Positions 52,398 to 62,216 of a stretch of 64,000 nucleotides of DNA are shown here, piece after piece. The DNA is from Pedobacter chinensis. Its GTDB lineage: Bacteria; Bacteroidota; Bacteroidia; Sphingobacteriales; Sphingobacteriaceae. A program made the translations under genes and the position numbers. Position 1 is the first letter of the stretch, and every line of letters starts with the position of its first letter. Where the stretch lies: the NCBI RefSeq assembly GCF_003339865.1, contig NZ_QPKV01000012.1:1-64000 (forward strand), written 5' to 3'. The notes beneath the pieces are model-generated. The model did not search any database. It saw only the letters and a list, made by a program, of their open reading frames with translations, and had not been told where the DNA came from.

Positions 52398-53489
52398 ATG
52401 ACGGCGGGACAATTAAAAGGAACATTACTAGAATACATCGTAAGAAATTTGATGATAAACTGCGGTTTTGCATCCGTTATACCAGATGGACATTACATCT
52501 ACCGGCAAGATGGATCAGGGCTGTTTTTCATAAATGGCAAGGGTGCGGCGCATGACGCTGACGTTTTAATGGAACCTCCCATACAGATGCCATTTTCTTA
52601 CCCATCTAGGCTCTTGTTTGAATGCAAGAGTTACGATAGGAGGATTGGGCTTGATGTAGTTAGAAACGGCCTTGGTCTTCGGTACGACATAAACGAATTT
52701 GAAATCGTAACCGATGAGACGATTCAGCGAAGAAAAAACAACAGGCGTGACACCTATGCCATTTCAAGCAGAAAAAGATACCATTACCAGGTCGGCATTG
52801 CTTCAGTGGAGGAGTTTAGCCGGCCAGCTTTTGAATTTGCCGCAAACAATAAAATTCCGCTTTTATCGATGCGTTGGTTTTTAAAAAACTCCACTTGTGA
52901 CCTATTCCATAGGATAAACGACACCTACCTTCACGACATGTCCGTAGAAACCAGGGGGCTTTTATATAAATTTCTGAAAGATAAAACCCCCGATTCAAAA
53001 ACTTCCAGTTTATACGATGATTTGTTTGAATATCTTCTTACTGATAATATATCGGGTCAGATTTTAAGGGATTTTGAGGAGGTAATCAATAATTGCGTTG
53101 TTGGGCTATTGGAGACCGGGGACCTGCTTTTTTTGTTTGCTAATGAAAGAGGTGTTGGCAATCTCTTTCGGGAGCAAGGCCAGGGGGGTAATATGGAAGC
53201 GAGGTTACATTATTATGCTGATGACGTGACCAAATGGACATTGGCAATTAACAATTACCGCAGTCAGGTATCGCGTCCAATCGAACTTGAATTCAATGTC
53301 CCGATAGGCTTGCTATACCAATGGCGTGATTTTAACTATGATAAATATGCTGGATATACAATGAAAGGTGCGTTTTTTTCCAGGATCTTTATTTTCTCGC
53401 AACGAGCCAGCAGCTATGGCTTGCCTTTTACAGTTGTTAATTTAGATAGCGAATGGCTTGAAGAATTAAGGTCCAGAGGAGAACAATAA
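52398..53489 (+). CDS. PD-(D/E)XK nuclease-like protein before the FRG operon
   Basis: The product of about 363 residues starts at the ATG at 52398, since the frame upstream begins with a GTG that has no ribosome site. Early residues carry a nuclease-like pattern: D53-x-D55 in AHDADVLM, then E75-x-K77 in LLFECKSYDRRI. The middle and C-terminal parts are helical, with no named motif. It ends 33 bases before the FRG gene, so it may be the first gene of the defence operon that follows. Confidence 0.65.
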   Translation: MTAGQLKGTLLEYIVRNLMINCGFASVIPDGHYIYRQDGSGLFFINGKGAAHDADVLMEPPIQMPFSYPSRLLFECKSYDRRIGLDVVRNGLGLRYDINEFEIVTDETIQRRKNNRRDTYAISSRKRYHYQVGIASVEEFSRPAFEFAANNKIPLLSMRWFLKNSTCDLFHRINDTYLHDMSVETRGLLYKFLKDKTPDSKTSSLYDDLFEYLLTDNISGQILRDFEEVINNCVVGLLETGDLLFLFANERGVGNLFREQGQGGNMEARLHYYADDVTKWTLAINNYRSQVSRPIELEFNVPIGLLYQWRDFNYDKYAGYTMKGAFFSRIFIFSQRASSYGLPFTVVNLDSEWLEELRSRGEQ

Positions 53490-53522
53490 CTATTCACACT
53501 AAAACACTTTATACAAATCTCA

Positions 53523-54242
53523 ATGACAAGCAAAATCGAAAGCCTTGAAGAATATATAAGCTTAATTTCAGGCACCTATTCTTGTGGGCACCACGTTTTT
53601 AGAGGGGTAAGCAATGCGCAGCATAAACTTATTCCATCTGTCGGCCGTAATCCGCATTATTCAGACAGAGACGAAATAGAACTTTTTGAGCAGTTTAAGC
53701 GTAGGGCACATTCAACGGTTGTAAGTCAGCTCAAAAATGACTGGGACTGGCTGGCGGTTGCACAACACCATGGCTTGCCTACCCGCCTTTTGGATTGGAC
53801 TTCCAGTCCTCTGGTCGCCTTATATTTTGCAACAAAGCCAAGGATAGTCAATTACGCTATTGAACCCTGTTCTCCGAATGGTGGCTGTGTAAGCGTACTG
53901 CATTTTTGCAATTACATTGATACCAAAGGGCATGAAAACCCTTTTCAATATCCAACAGTTGGTGTCTTCCAACCACCACACATTGCCACAAGAATTACAG
54001 GACAGGCGGGTTTATTTACTATTCAGCCAAGCCCGAATGAAGAGCTGACTTTTGTGAAAGACAAAACCCTGCCAGATGAAATAGAACGGATAGAATTTGA
54101 CCAATCTGCGGCAGCGCATATCCAAGGACAACTATTTAAAATGGGCATCAGGGAAGATATGCTGTTCCCTGACCTCGACGGTTACGCCAACGGTATAAGG
54201 ATTAACGAGATACTTGGTGCACACCATTACAAACAGTGTTAG
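53523..54242 (+). CDS. FRG-domain protein
   Basis: The 239-residue protein carries an FRG domain: F-R-G at residues 26-28 (HHVFRGVSNAQHKLIPSVGR) and the core QHHGLPTRLLDWTSSPLVAL around residues 80-100. FRG domains occur in toxins, phage and defence systems and may be related to ADP-ribosyltransferases, but a biochemical activity is not established. It is followed by a GIY-YIG-like gene after 65 bases and belongs to a four-gene defence-type operon. Confidence 0.8.
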   Translation: MTSKIESLEEYISLISGTYSCGHHVFRGVSNAQHKLIPSVGRNPHYSDRDEIELFEQFKRRAHSTVVSQLKNDWDWLAVAQHHGLPTRLLDWTSSPLVALYFATKPRIVNYAIEPCSPNGGCVSVLHFCNYIDTKGHENPFQYPTVGVFQPPHIATRITGQAGLFTIQPSPNEELTFVKDKTLPDEIERIEFDQSAAAHIQGQLFKMGIREDMLFPDLDGYANGIRINEILGAHHYKQC

Positions 54243-54307
54243 ATTTAAAATTTTAGTACCTTTAGAAACGCTGATGACCTTTTATATTATTAGACCTTTA
54301 CCCTAAA

Positions 54308-54772
54308 ATGAGCGAGACAACCCCAACCGTCAATATTTATTTTGATAGCCCTAAAACTTTTGACGCGGGTAATATCCTTTCATTGAACGGCATTACAGGC
54401 CTGTACTTTATTTTTAGTTCTTCTATTCAGATTCAATATCCCTTTGATCCTTCCAGGCTGCTTTACATTGGCATGAGCGAAAAGAAAACCAACAGTATAG
54501 GAAGCAGGCTGAATGGTCACTTTGGCGGTAAATCAAAAAACGTCGGTTTGGTGAGTTACAGAAAAGTTGAACCGCTTTGGTTTACCTACATCAATTTCGA
54601 AATGCTTAAAAGTATCTGGGCTTTTCGCGTTGAGGATTTGGAAAGCTATTTCATTTTAAATTTTGTGGAGCATTTTGGCATATATCCGATTTGCAATAAT
54701 AAGACAGGTCTGGATGTGATGAGTAACAATATCGCAACCCATTTCAAGATCGACTGGAACTATTTTAAATAA
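54308..54772 (+). CDS. GIY-YIG-like nuclease domain protein
   Basis: The 154-residue protein has the order of a GIY-YIG fold: GLYFIF near residue 31, LLYIGMSEKKTNSIGSRLNG around residues 51-71, and the conserved Glu in VEDLESYFIL before a final Asn. The spacing of Y, Y-x-G, R and E supports the fold. Such nucleases nick or cleave DNA with a single metal. It directly precedes a 62-residue protein gene and the SMC-like ATPase gene. Confidence 0.7.
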   Translation: MSETTPTVNIYFDSPKTFDAGNILSLNGITGLYFIFSSSIQIQYPFDPSRLLYIGMSEKKTNSIGSRLNGHFGGKSKNVGLVSYRKVEPLWFTYINFEMLKSIWAFRVEDLESYFILNFVEHFGIYPICNNKTGLDVMSNNIATHFKIDWNYFK

Positions 54773-54777
54773 CAGCT

Positions 54778-54966
54778 ATGAGTAACGACGTAAAATCCGG
54801 CAAAGAAATTTTGGACGACTTTTTCAAAGAGATCGAGAACATTCCAAACGTGGACAAAGTGCTTGCACGGTCCCTGGCAACCCTATATGACCAGGGCAAG
54901 CTTACCGACACAAACGTGAAAAATGAATTACACACTTTAAGAGAGCAAGATGCCAATCAAAATTAA
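54778..54966 (+). CDS. Small helical protein between the nuclease and ATPase genes
   Basis: The 62-residue product is soluble and helical (KSGKEILDDFFKEIENIPNV, then a second helix KVLARSLATLYDQGKLTD). It starts 5 bases after the GIY-YIG gene and overlaps the ATPase gene by 17 bases. Its size suits an adaptor or inhibitor of the nuclease. No family is recognised. Confidence 0.6.
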   Translation: MSNDVKSGKEILDDFFKEIENIPNVDKVLARSLATLYDQGKLTDTNVKNELHTLREQDANQN

Positions 54967-57376
54967 GCAACTTCATATTTCCGGGTTAAGGGGTGTCCAG
55001 GAACAGTTCGCCTTAAATCTTGGTGAAAAATCCATCCTTTTATACGGGGATAATGGCACTGGTAAAAGCAGTATATCGGATGCACTGGAATGGTATTACA
55101 CTGATGCGGTATCGCACCTGGGTAGCCAGGAAATAGATTTGAAAGATGCGCTTAGAAACGCTTACCTGTCTGGGGAAAAAGAATCGTCGATCAAGATCAA
55201 CTATAGTAAACCGGTCATTAATGCGGAAAGAAAGCTCTATTATAAAAAAGGAAAATTAGTTACTGAATTTTCAAATGATACAACCGATTTTGCAGAATAC
55301 CTTGAACGGTCACGAAAGGAAAACTTGTTACTGCGCTACCAGTTCCTGCGCGATTTTGTTGACCAAACAAAGAGCGACAAGCTAAAAAACCTGTCGGATA
55401 TTATCGGTTTTTCCGAAGTGACAAAAGCAAAAGAAGTACTAAAGAAGTCTTTCAACTTTATCAAAGCTGAAATCAAAAACCAAAACTTTGAGAACCAAAT
55501 CAATACTCAAAAAACTACCTTAATTGAGAAAATAGGGGCGGCTTTTAGCCAAGAGGCTAATCTTTTTGAGAAAATCAATGAAACCATTGCTCCATTATGT
55601 TTGGGCTTCACCGTTGGGTCAATGGCCGATATAGATAATGTCTTGGCTAAATTGAAAACACCTGCATCCTCCAAATTCGTAAACGAGCTGAGGTTTCTGG
55701 AAACTTGTCAGGCCTCACTAACAGACCTCGAAAAGGAAGTTGATTTCATCGATACGGAATACACTAAATACCATGTAGAATTTAATAAAATTGCCGATGA
55801 TGTAGGATCTATCATGCAGACCTATCTTGCCGAACTCTTAAAGGTTGGGAATGATGTCATCGTCAAAAAATTCCATAAGGACGAAAGCTGTCCGCTTTGC
55901 TTACAACCAAAAAATCTGACCGACTTACAGGCAGAAATAAATGTGCGTCTTCAGGAAATAGGAGAAGCCGCTAAAAAGAAAGCGGTTTTCGACAGTTCAA
56001 AAACAAGCATGGTGGCCATTGCTGCGGAACGTATAAAAAGGCTCGATGCTTTGGCAACCGACCTGTTGTATAAAGATCTGGCCAATTCAAAAATCAGTAA
56101 GGCTGTTGCTGGATTGAAAGTCAAGATTGGACTGTATCAGAAAGCTGCATTGGAAAAGGTTACCTCTGGTAATAGGTTAAGTGATGCATCTTCCCTGAAA
56201 CTTCACGCTGCGGATTTTCTTGAAAACGTCGACATAGCTGCCCGGATCTCAAAGATAAAAACAGCCATTGCAAGTGATAACACGACGGTGCTATATGCTA
56301 ATATATCAGCTGCCAAAGATGCTTTTATGAAAATCAAAAATTTCGAAGAAGACCGGGAGAAACTTGAAAAACAAAAAAACTCGCTTGAGATCATCTTTAA
56401 CGAGTTTGTAAAAAAACAAAAAGAAGGTCTACAGAATTTTATTGATACCTTTTCGGGTACCATCAATGATTATTACCAGTACATGAACCCTGGTGAACTT
56501 TTTGAGAAAATCCGTATCGTCACCATTGGCGAGGATGACGAGCTTAACGGCATAACCATTGAATATAAATACAAGGGTGAATGGGTATCACCACCTCAAA
56601 AATATTTTAGTGAATCTCACCTGAACTGTTTTGGCATTTCATTCTTTTTGGCTTCGGTAGTCGCGTTTAACAAGGAAAACAAGTTTTTGATACTGGATGA
56701 TATAATTTCCAGCTTTGATACCAATCACCGGAAAAAATTTGCTGACCTTTTATTCGATAAATTTTCGGAATATCAGATTGTCCTGCTTACCCATGAAGAA
56801 CAATGGTTCCAATATGTCCGTCAGATTGCTAAGAAAAAAGGCTGGCTGATTAACGAAATCAAATGGACAGAGATCAAAGGAACACATTTGAGTGAATCGC
56901 CAGATGATCTGAAAGAGATAATTGAATATAACTTAGCTAATGGCAATGTCACATTATTAGGCAATCCTATAAGGAAATATTTAGAGCATATTCTGAAGAA
57001 GATCTGTTTGAACTTGGAAGTAAAGCTGAGTTTCAAGTATAACGAGGTGAATGAAAAACGGATGCCGGATGAAATGATCAACGAGCTTAAATCAAAGATT
57101 AATAAAGCTAGTGCGGAATTAAAAGTTAACCTTCCGATTATAGATAAGTTGTCCAGTTCTTCTGTGTTCGGTAATCTGCTTTCTCACGATAATCCTTTCG
57201 ATCCGAAACTCGGGGACCTAAAGGCTTTTTGGGCCGACATCATCGCCTTTGAAAAGCTTTTTCATTGCCAAAACAAAGAATGTAAAAAACCGGATGTGTC
57301 GCTACGAAATTACGACACAGTTGCCAAAAACATTCGCTGCGGTTGTGATACCACCAAATATGATTGGAAGAATTAA
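54950..57376 (+). CDS. SMC/Rad50-like ATPase of the FRG/GIY-YIG operon
   Basis: The 808-residue protein has Walker A GDNGTGKSS (residues 33-41), long coiled-coil parts around a zinc hook CPLC near residue 314, Walker B FLILDDIISSFDTN near residue 585 with a VLLTHEEQW H-loop shortly after, and a C-terminal cysteine cluster (C-x-x-x-x-C and C-x-C, residues about 775-795) that may bind another zinc. The core resembles AAA proteins of RecF/Rad50 type found in defence loci. It is the last gene of the operon. Confidence 0.78.
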   Translation: MPIKIKQLHISGLRGVQEQFALNLGEKSILLYGDNGTGKSSISDALEWYYTDAVSHLGSQEIDLKDALRNAYLSGEKESSIKINYSKPVINAERKLYYKKGKLVTEFSNDTTDFAEYLERSRKENLLLRYQFLRDFVDQTKSDKLKNLSDIIGFSEVTKAKEVLKKSFNFIKAEIKNQNFENQINTQKTTLIEKIGAAFSQEANLFEKINETIAPLCLGFTVGSMADIDNVLAKLKTPASSKFVNELRFLETCQASLTDLEKEVDFIDTEYTKYHVEFNKIADDVGSIMQTYLAELLKVGNDVIVKKFHKDESCPLCLQPKNLTDLQAEINVRLQEIGEAAKKKAVFDSSKTSMVAIAAERIKRLDALATDLLYKDLANSKISKAVAGLKVKIGLYQKAALEKVTSGNRLSDASSLKLHAADFLENVDIAARISKIKTAIASDNTTVLYANISAAKDAFMKIKNFEEDREKLEKQKNSLEIIFNEFVKKQKEGLQNFIDTFSGTINDYYQYMNPGELFEKIRIVTIGEDDELNGITIEYKYKGEWVSPPQKYFSESHLNCFGISFFLASVVAFNKENKFLILDDIISSFDTNHRKKFADLLFDKFSEYQIVLLTHEEQWFQYVRQIAKKKGWLINEIKWTEIKGTHLSESPDDLKEIIEYNLANGNVTLLGNPIRKYLEHILKKICLNLEVKLSFKYNEVNEKRMPDEMINELKSKINKASAELKVNLPIIDKLSSSSVFGNLLSHDNPFDPKLGDLKAFWADIIAFEKLFHCQNKECKKPDVSLRNYDTVAKNIRCGCDTTKYDWKN

Positions 57377-57433
57377 TTCAATTAAATCATTATTTAAATC
57401 AATAATATAAAATTAGATAAGACAATCCTACGG

Positions 57434-60412
57434 TTAAATGCTCATTTTAAATATAATATCCATTGTATCGACACTTGTTGAACAAACTTTTTTTAGTAAA
57501 GTTATTACCTCAGTTTTATAAGAGGAAAACTCATACAAATTAAATTTAGCTGTAAGGCTTTCATCTTTAGGACTCTTTGTTTTGTATTGATCTAAGACCC
57601 ATTCCAGCGCACTACGATTACCAATTTTGTATTCCCAAGCACTATTGGGTATACCACGGAGCTCGGTGTTCTCATCGATTGTTATTATTCCCGATATCTT
57701 ATCTGCCTTAAGTTTTGTTCTGGGATTAGTTTTATTACCAGTTTGAACCTCCGCTAGCGGATATAATTTGGCATTTTCATAATTTAATTGGATGGATATT
57801 AATGTTTTACCCCATGATTGCCACTTATAAAAATCCTCATATAATGGAATCTTAGGAAAGTCACGTTGAAGGTTTAGTTCATATTTAGAGAGATAAATAG
57901 GAAAGTGAAGTATCCCATAGATGTATTCAAAGATTTCTTCTTTTGAAATAGATTTCAACTTATAATGAGTAATAAATTTAGTTAATGCCCAATCTGAAAT
58001 ATTATCAATGCGGCCTTTTTCATCATAACGATAAAGCGGAAAACATTTTGTATCTCCAGTGTAGTGAAGATCGGGATAAGTATCAACTATAAGAAATCGA
58101 AAGTCAGATCCGTTCCCGTTAATACAAATTGCGATATTATTGTTACTACTAAAGAAATTTTGATTATGGCTTATCACATCATTCAAAACCGAATTTAAAG
58201 CCAATATTTTTTTGGTGTAAGGTCTATAGTTACATTTAACAAAAGAAACGGATTTCTCGACAGCAAATATTTTTCGCGTTAATTTATTTTTTAAATCACG
58301 ACTCCACTTGATTTCTTTTGCATATTTTTCAAAATTGCCTGCGTTAACACAATTGTTATAGATCTTAATAAAATACTTGATTTTAGATTTTAGATTTTTC
58401 TCATTGAAATCATAAACCCACTCATCTCTATTAGTAGAAATTCCATTGGAAGCCAAATTAAAAATCGACTTACTACCACCTTTAATGTACATCGGAAGCA
58501 ATTTATCAAAGTCATTATCTGTGTTGTTCAGCCAGTTGCTATTTTTATCTGGATGAATATGAGTGAATGAGGCCGAGGAAATGGAATTTTCTGTAAACCA
58601 TTGAAGTTTTTGCTCTTTTTTCCAGTTATCATCGAGTGCGGTATAAAAAATACTGCATTGTGCACCCTTAACTCGGTTTTGTTTTTTGATCAAAAACATA
58701 ACTGCAACACCAGTCTGAATTCCAAAAACGTTGTGAGTTGTACCAGCGATTTTAGGATTGGCTCTGACATCACTTATGGTATCTATAATATAAGCCTGGT
58801 CAAATTCTGTTTGAATAACTTTACGAAAACCATCAAAGGTTTTACTATCAATAAAACTCCGATTTGTAACAAATGCAATAATTCCCTTATCTTGAATTCT
58901 ATCGAAAGCCCATCTATAAAAGCGGGAATACATATCATAAACTTTTGTTTTTTGAGCTTTACTATATTTTATGAAAGTATCTTTTATCCTTTTATCGATT
59001 TCTGGGTATTCCCTATTCTTATTGTTCTCATTCTCATTAACTTGATTTGCATTATATGGAGGATTACCAATTATCACCGAAATCTTTCTAGTATTTTGTT
59101 TGATGATACGAAGGCTATTTTCTTGGGAAAATGGAGCAAATAGATTTGTTTGCTTCCCCATAAAAGTAAATCCCAAATTATCAAGAGTATCTACAAAGCA
59201 TAGATTAGTAAATTCTTCATATTTACCCATTTTTTGGTTATAGGTAAACTCAATATTTAAATTACTAATGTAATAAGGCAATATTGCGACTTCATTTGCG
59301 TGTAGCTCATTTTTATATTTAAACTCTAATTTATCTTTAGGAATATAATCTATTATATCGGTAATAAATGTTCCTGTTCCAGTAGCGGGGTCCAGAATTT
59401 CAACACCTTGGTCGGATAAAAATTTATTAAAATGCTGATGTAATAAAAAATCTGAACCCTTAATCATAAAATTAACGATTTCGTTTGGAGTATATACTAC
59501 CCCTAAGCGATCAGCAGCTTTTGGATTATAGCTTTTATAAAAGGTTTCGTAAATTACCTTTAAAAATTTTTGCTTCTCATGATGATCAGCGATTCCAGCC
59601 GCGGCAGCATTAATCGCTTGATAATAATGTTGAACGCTTGATAGTGCCGTTTTTCTGACGGTACCGATAAAAAAGGTATGAATTACCTTTTCTAATTCAC
59701 GGGCAATATTATTTTCTCGATGAAATTGATTCTCATCAAATATTGTATTAAAGACATCCTCAGTTAAAATATGCTGGATAATCATCTCTCGCACATCGTC
59801 GGACGTCACATTGGGATTTATACTATCGTGACATATTTTTAAGAATTTTTTGCTGTATTTTTTAAACTCTTTATTAGATTTTTCTGCTTTCTCAATAATT
59901 TCTCTAATTGTCGCGGTAACTTTAGGAATATCCAATTTAAAAAGTTCAATTGCTTGACGAAAATGCTTAACCTCTGGCCTTTCATAATTTATAAAATCAG
60001 TTAAAAGGTTGTGAAGAGCATTTGCATCTTTCATTGATACGCGACTTGTTTCTAGCCCGTTATGAAAAAGAATTGCCGTCTTGCTATCTTCGAAAAGTAT
60101 ATTTTGAGTAGGGTATCCTTTACTGAACTTTTTCTGTACTTCTTCGTTTATATCGTCACTTTCATCTTTACTTTCCCAATACCCCCAGTCTTGTCGCAAC
60201 GAGTCTTTTAAAGTACCATCTGGCGTAACCTTTTTATTGCTATTATTCGCCTGAATACTCACTTCCGTTACTACCTTTAGACCCTTTCCTTGTGCGTATT
60301 CATTTAATAGATTATGGAAAGCACTCCTTATAGCAGTCTCTTTTTTTGTCCCACCAAAGTGAATGATATCTTCTACTTCTTTTTGATAATTGTGAATAGC
60401 GAACAGGCTCAT
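57434..60412 (-). CDS. Single-chain restriction-methylation enzyme (type ISP/IIG-like)
   Basis: The 992-residue protein has an N-terminal PD-(D/E)XK-like part (Asp65 in VTPDGT, Glu80-x-Lys82 in WGYWESKDE), a helical linker, an N6-adenine methyltransferase domain (motif I DPATGTGTF near residue 340, motif IV NPPYN near residue 452) and a C-terminal target-recognition region. Type ISP enzymes normally carry a helicase, and none is visible here. This makes the chain type IIG-like. It is markedly AT-rich and convergent with the SMC-like ATPase gene. Confidence 0.82.
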   Translation of the reverse strand: MSLFAIHNYQKEVEDIIHFGGTKKETAIRSAFHNLLNEYAQGKGLKVVTEVSIQANNSNKKVTPDGTLKDSLRQDWGYWESKDESDDINEEVQKKFSKGYPTQNILFEDSKTAILFHNGLETSRVSMKDANALHNLLTDFINYERPEVKHFRQAIELFKLDIPKVTATIREIIEKAEKSNKEFKKYSKKFLKICHDSINPNVTSDDVREMIIQHILTEDVFNTIFDENQFHRENNIARELEKVIHTFFIGTVRKTALSSVQHYYQAINAAAAGIADHHEKQKFLKVIYETFYKSYNPKAADRLGVVYTPNEIVNFMIKGSDFLLHQHFNKFLSDQGVEILDPATGTGTFITDIIDYIPKDKLEFKYKNELHANEVAILPYYISNLNIEFTYNQKMGKYEEFTNLCFVDTLDNLGFTFMGKQTNLFAPFSQENSLRIIKQNTRKISVIIGNPPYNANQVNENENNKNREYPEIDKRIKDTFIKYSKAQKTKVYDMYSRFYRWAFDRIQDKGIIAFVTNRSFIDSKTFDGFRKVIQTEFDQAYIIDTISDVRANPKIAGTTHNVFGIQTGVAVMFLIKKQNRVKGAQCSIFYTALDDNWKKEQKLQWFTENSISSASFTHIHPDKNSNWLNNTDNDFDKLLPMYIKGGSKSIFNLASNGISTNRDEWVYDFNEKNLKSKIKYFIKIYNNCVNAGNFEKYAKEIKWSRDLKNKLTRKIFAVEKSVSFVKCNYRPYTKKILALNSVLNDVISHNQNFFSSNNNIAICINGNGSDFRFLIVDTYPDLHYTGDTKCFPLYRYDEKGRIDNISDWALTKFITHYKLKSISKEEIFEYIYGILHFPIYLSKYELNLQRDFPKIPLYEDFYKWQSWGKTLISIQLNYENAKLYPLAEVQTGNKTNPRTKLKADKISGIITIDENTELRGIPNSAWEYKIGNRSALEWVLDQYKTKSPKDESLTAKFNLYEFSSYKTEVITLLKKVCSTSVDTMDIIFKMSI

Positions 60413-60850
60413 TGAGATTATAAATATGAGTGAAAGATACTTGTTGTCGCTAGCATTTGCAATTTATGTATGTATATTAATTCATTTGCCAGCCCTAAGT
60501 TTCACTTTGTATTAAATTAAACTTAAATTGTAATGCGCTATTTTGTTATAGCTTCAAAGCTGATGATAGAATATTTCAATATCCCTATAACATCATCAAC
60601 ATAAACCGTTTTTAATAGACCCTTTCGTGAAAATAGGAATTTCTCTCGAACCCCTTGTAATTAAAACGCTTAAAACTAAGTAAAATTCGTGCAACGGTAT
60701 CAAATATTAGTTGTGCACATTGGGAACCGAAAAACAACTTGTGCAATTTCTGTGCAAATGTCACCGCAAATTAACCGAATTAGAGTGCATAACTTATTTA
60801 GAAAGCCTTCATCCTTAAAACCCTCTGCTTACAGGAAATCGGGCCAGGTA
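60413..60850. other. Non-coding stretch with five GTGCA words
   Basis: No gene is supported; the plus-strand frame at 60689-60943 runs into the receiver gene from the other side and has no motif. GTGCA occurs at 60689, 60713, 60741, 60752 and 60785, all on one strand within about 100 bases. The repeated word could be a regulator- or recombinase-binding array. Confidence 0.4.
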
Positions 60851-61261
60851 TTACAAATTCAGTTTCCCGAAGGTCGTCGCTCCAGTTTGGTGAACCTCCA
60901 AGAGGGCGTGTTTGATATTCTTGTAGTCGATAATTTTATGTAAAAAGCATACAGCGCCAGCTTTCTTTGCCTCCTCTATGTAAAAGTTTTCTATCTCTGA
61001 AGTTAGGACAATCACTTTCGCGTGGGGCCATTTCTTCAAAATTTCTTTTGTCAACTCAAGACCATTCAATTTGGGCATGCGCAGGTCCGTTAAAAACAAA
61101 TCAGGCAAAGTCGAGCAATTTTCTGAGAAAGTAAGAAGCTCTCTGCCATCACTAAAAGCGCCAATGACATCAAAGCCACTTTCGACCAACATTTCTACCA
61201 TTGGTTCCCGAAACCAGCGCTCATCTTCCGCATAGGCGAGAGTTATTTTATTTGCACTCAT
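60851..61261 (-). CDS. Stand-alone response-regulator receiver domain
   Basis: The 136-residue protein is a CheY-like receiver: the acidic Glu-Asp pair in AYAEDERWF, the phosphoacceptor Asp in LFLTDLRMPKLNG, Thr in VIVLTSE and Lys in CFLHKI. No output domain follows, and the last 30 residues end in GATTFGKLNL. No kinase is encoded nearby. The protein may act as a phosphate carrier or by binding a partner. A -7-like promoter box lies upstream. Confidence 0.85.
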   Translation of the reverse strand: MSANKITLAYAEDERWFREPMVEMLVESGFDVIGAFSDGRELLTFSENCSTLPDLFLTDLRMPKLNGLELTKEILKKWPHAKVIVLTSEIENFYIEEAKKAGAVCFLHKIIDYKNIKHALLEVHQTGATTFGKLNL

Positions 61262-61311
61262 AACATTATTTTCCTACCACTATATTTCCTCGGAAAGCTT
61301 TTCTCAATATA

Positions 61312-61319
61312 CAAAAATA
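61312..61319 (-). promoter_or_regulatory. Candidate -7 element TATTTTTG for the receiver gene
   Basis: On the minus strand TATTTTTG matches TAnnTTTG and lies about 50 bases before the receiver gene start. A TTTG -33 box is not clear, so this is a candidate only. Confidence 0.35.
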
Positions 61320-62216
61320 AAATTATAGGGTTGAAAAGAAAGCTTTTATTGGCTCAAGAATATATTTTGGCTAGCGCAAAGCTTCTCTCAGAATATTTTC
61401 GTCAAAAGTATTGGTGTTCTCTGCAGTTAAGGAAATACAATTATCGCCTGCGGTCTCTGCGTCTAACCTTTTTACTAAAATCAGGATAAATTATTACCAC
61501 TTCTGATAAAAATAGCTATTCCAATACCCCCACCTGCCAAGAAAATATTGATGTTACACGCCAATCTTCAACCAGAAGTCTTTAGTTAAGGAAACTTTTA
61601 AGAAGCCTGCTTCTAAAGTTTGTAAGTCTCACCTTTTTGATAAGGTTTCGAAGTCGACCAATTAAAAAGTGAGATAACATTGGTGATGAGGATTTTGATT
61701 CCATATAATGGAATGCTATCTTAGCCTTGAGAGCGTTAATTTAGATATCGGGGATATGGACACCGTTCAGTCCCCGTGTCTATTTCTAAACTCATTGCAC
61801 ATCTTGCCTTAGTGAACGCTAGTTTCATTTAGTTCAATTACTATTTTTCTGAAAAATGCTAATCCCACGGTATGGCGGCTATCGTGAATTGTTCACAAGA
61901 AAATGACTGGAACTTTTTTCCGTTTTGCACCAGTTACCTTTCTCCCAGATTAAATAAAAAGCCCTCGTTTTCGCTTTCAATTACAAATACTATTTTATCT
62001 TTTAGAAATGCCTTTCTCGTATAGCGCTTTCACCCAACACGGTCAGATGGAAATCGGTTTCTAATTTCCAAAACGAAACGATTCGAAGCATTCTGCACCA
62101 GGCGTAAAAGTACTGCGAAAATATAATGTTCTTTAATCCGGTTCGGTTGAAATGATCATCGCTTAAACACTTAAGCGTGGGACAGTTACAGAACGAAACA
62201 AAAAAAAACGGCAGCC
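61320..62216. other. Long non-coding stretch, no gene seen
   Basis: About 900 bases without a supported gene. I looked for open frames, tRNAs and strong hairpins and found none that hold up. The composition is mixed and no tandem repeats are visible. Confidence 0.4.

Noticed and set aside
58601..59143. A 180-residue plus-strand frame inside the restriction-methylation gene
   Set aside because: It is antisense to the methyltransferase region, and its Ile/Asn-rich composition comes from the AT-rich opposite strand.
60600..60670. A possible tRNA 3' end around GGGGTTCGAGAG on the minus strand
   Set aside because: The TTCGA word is present but the T-stem does not pair and no anticodon or acceptor stem can be drawn.
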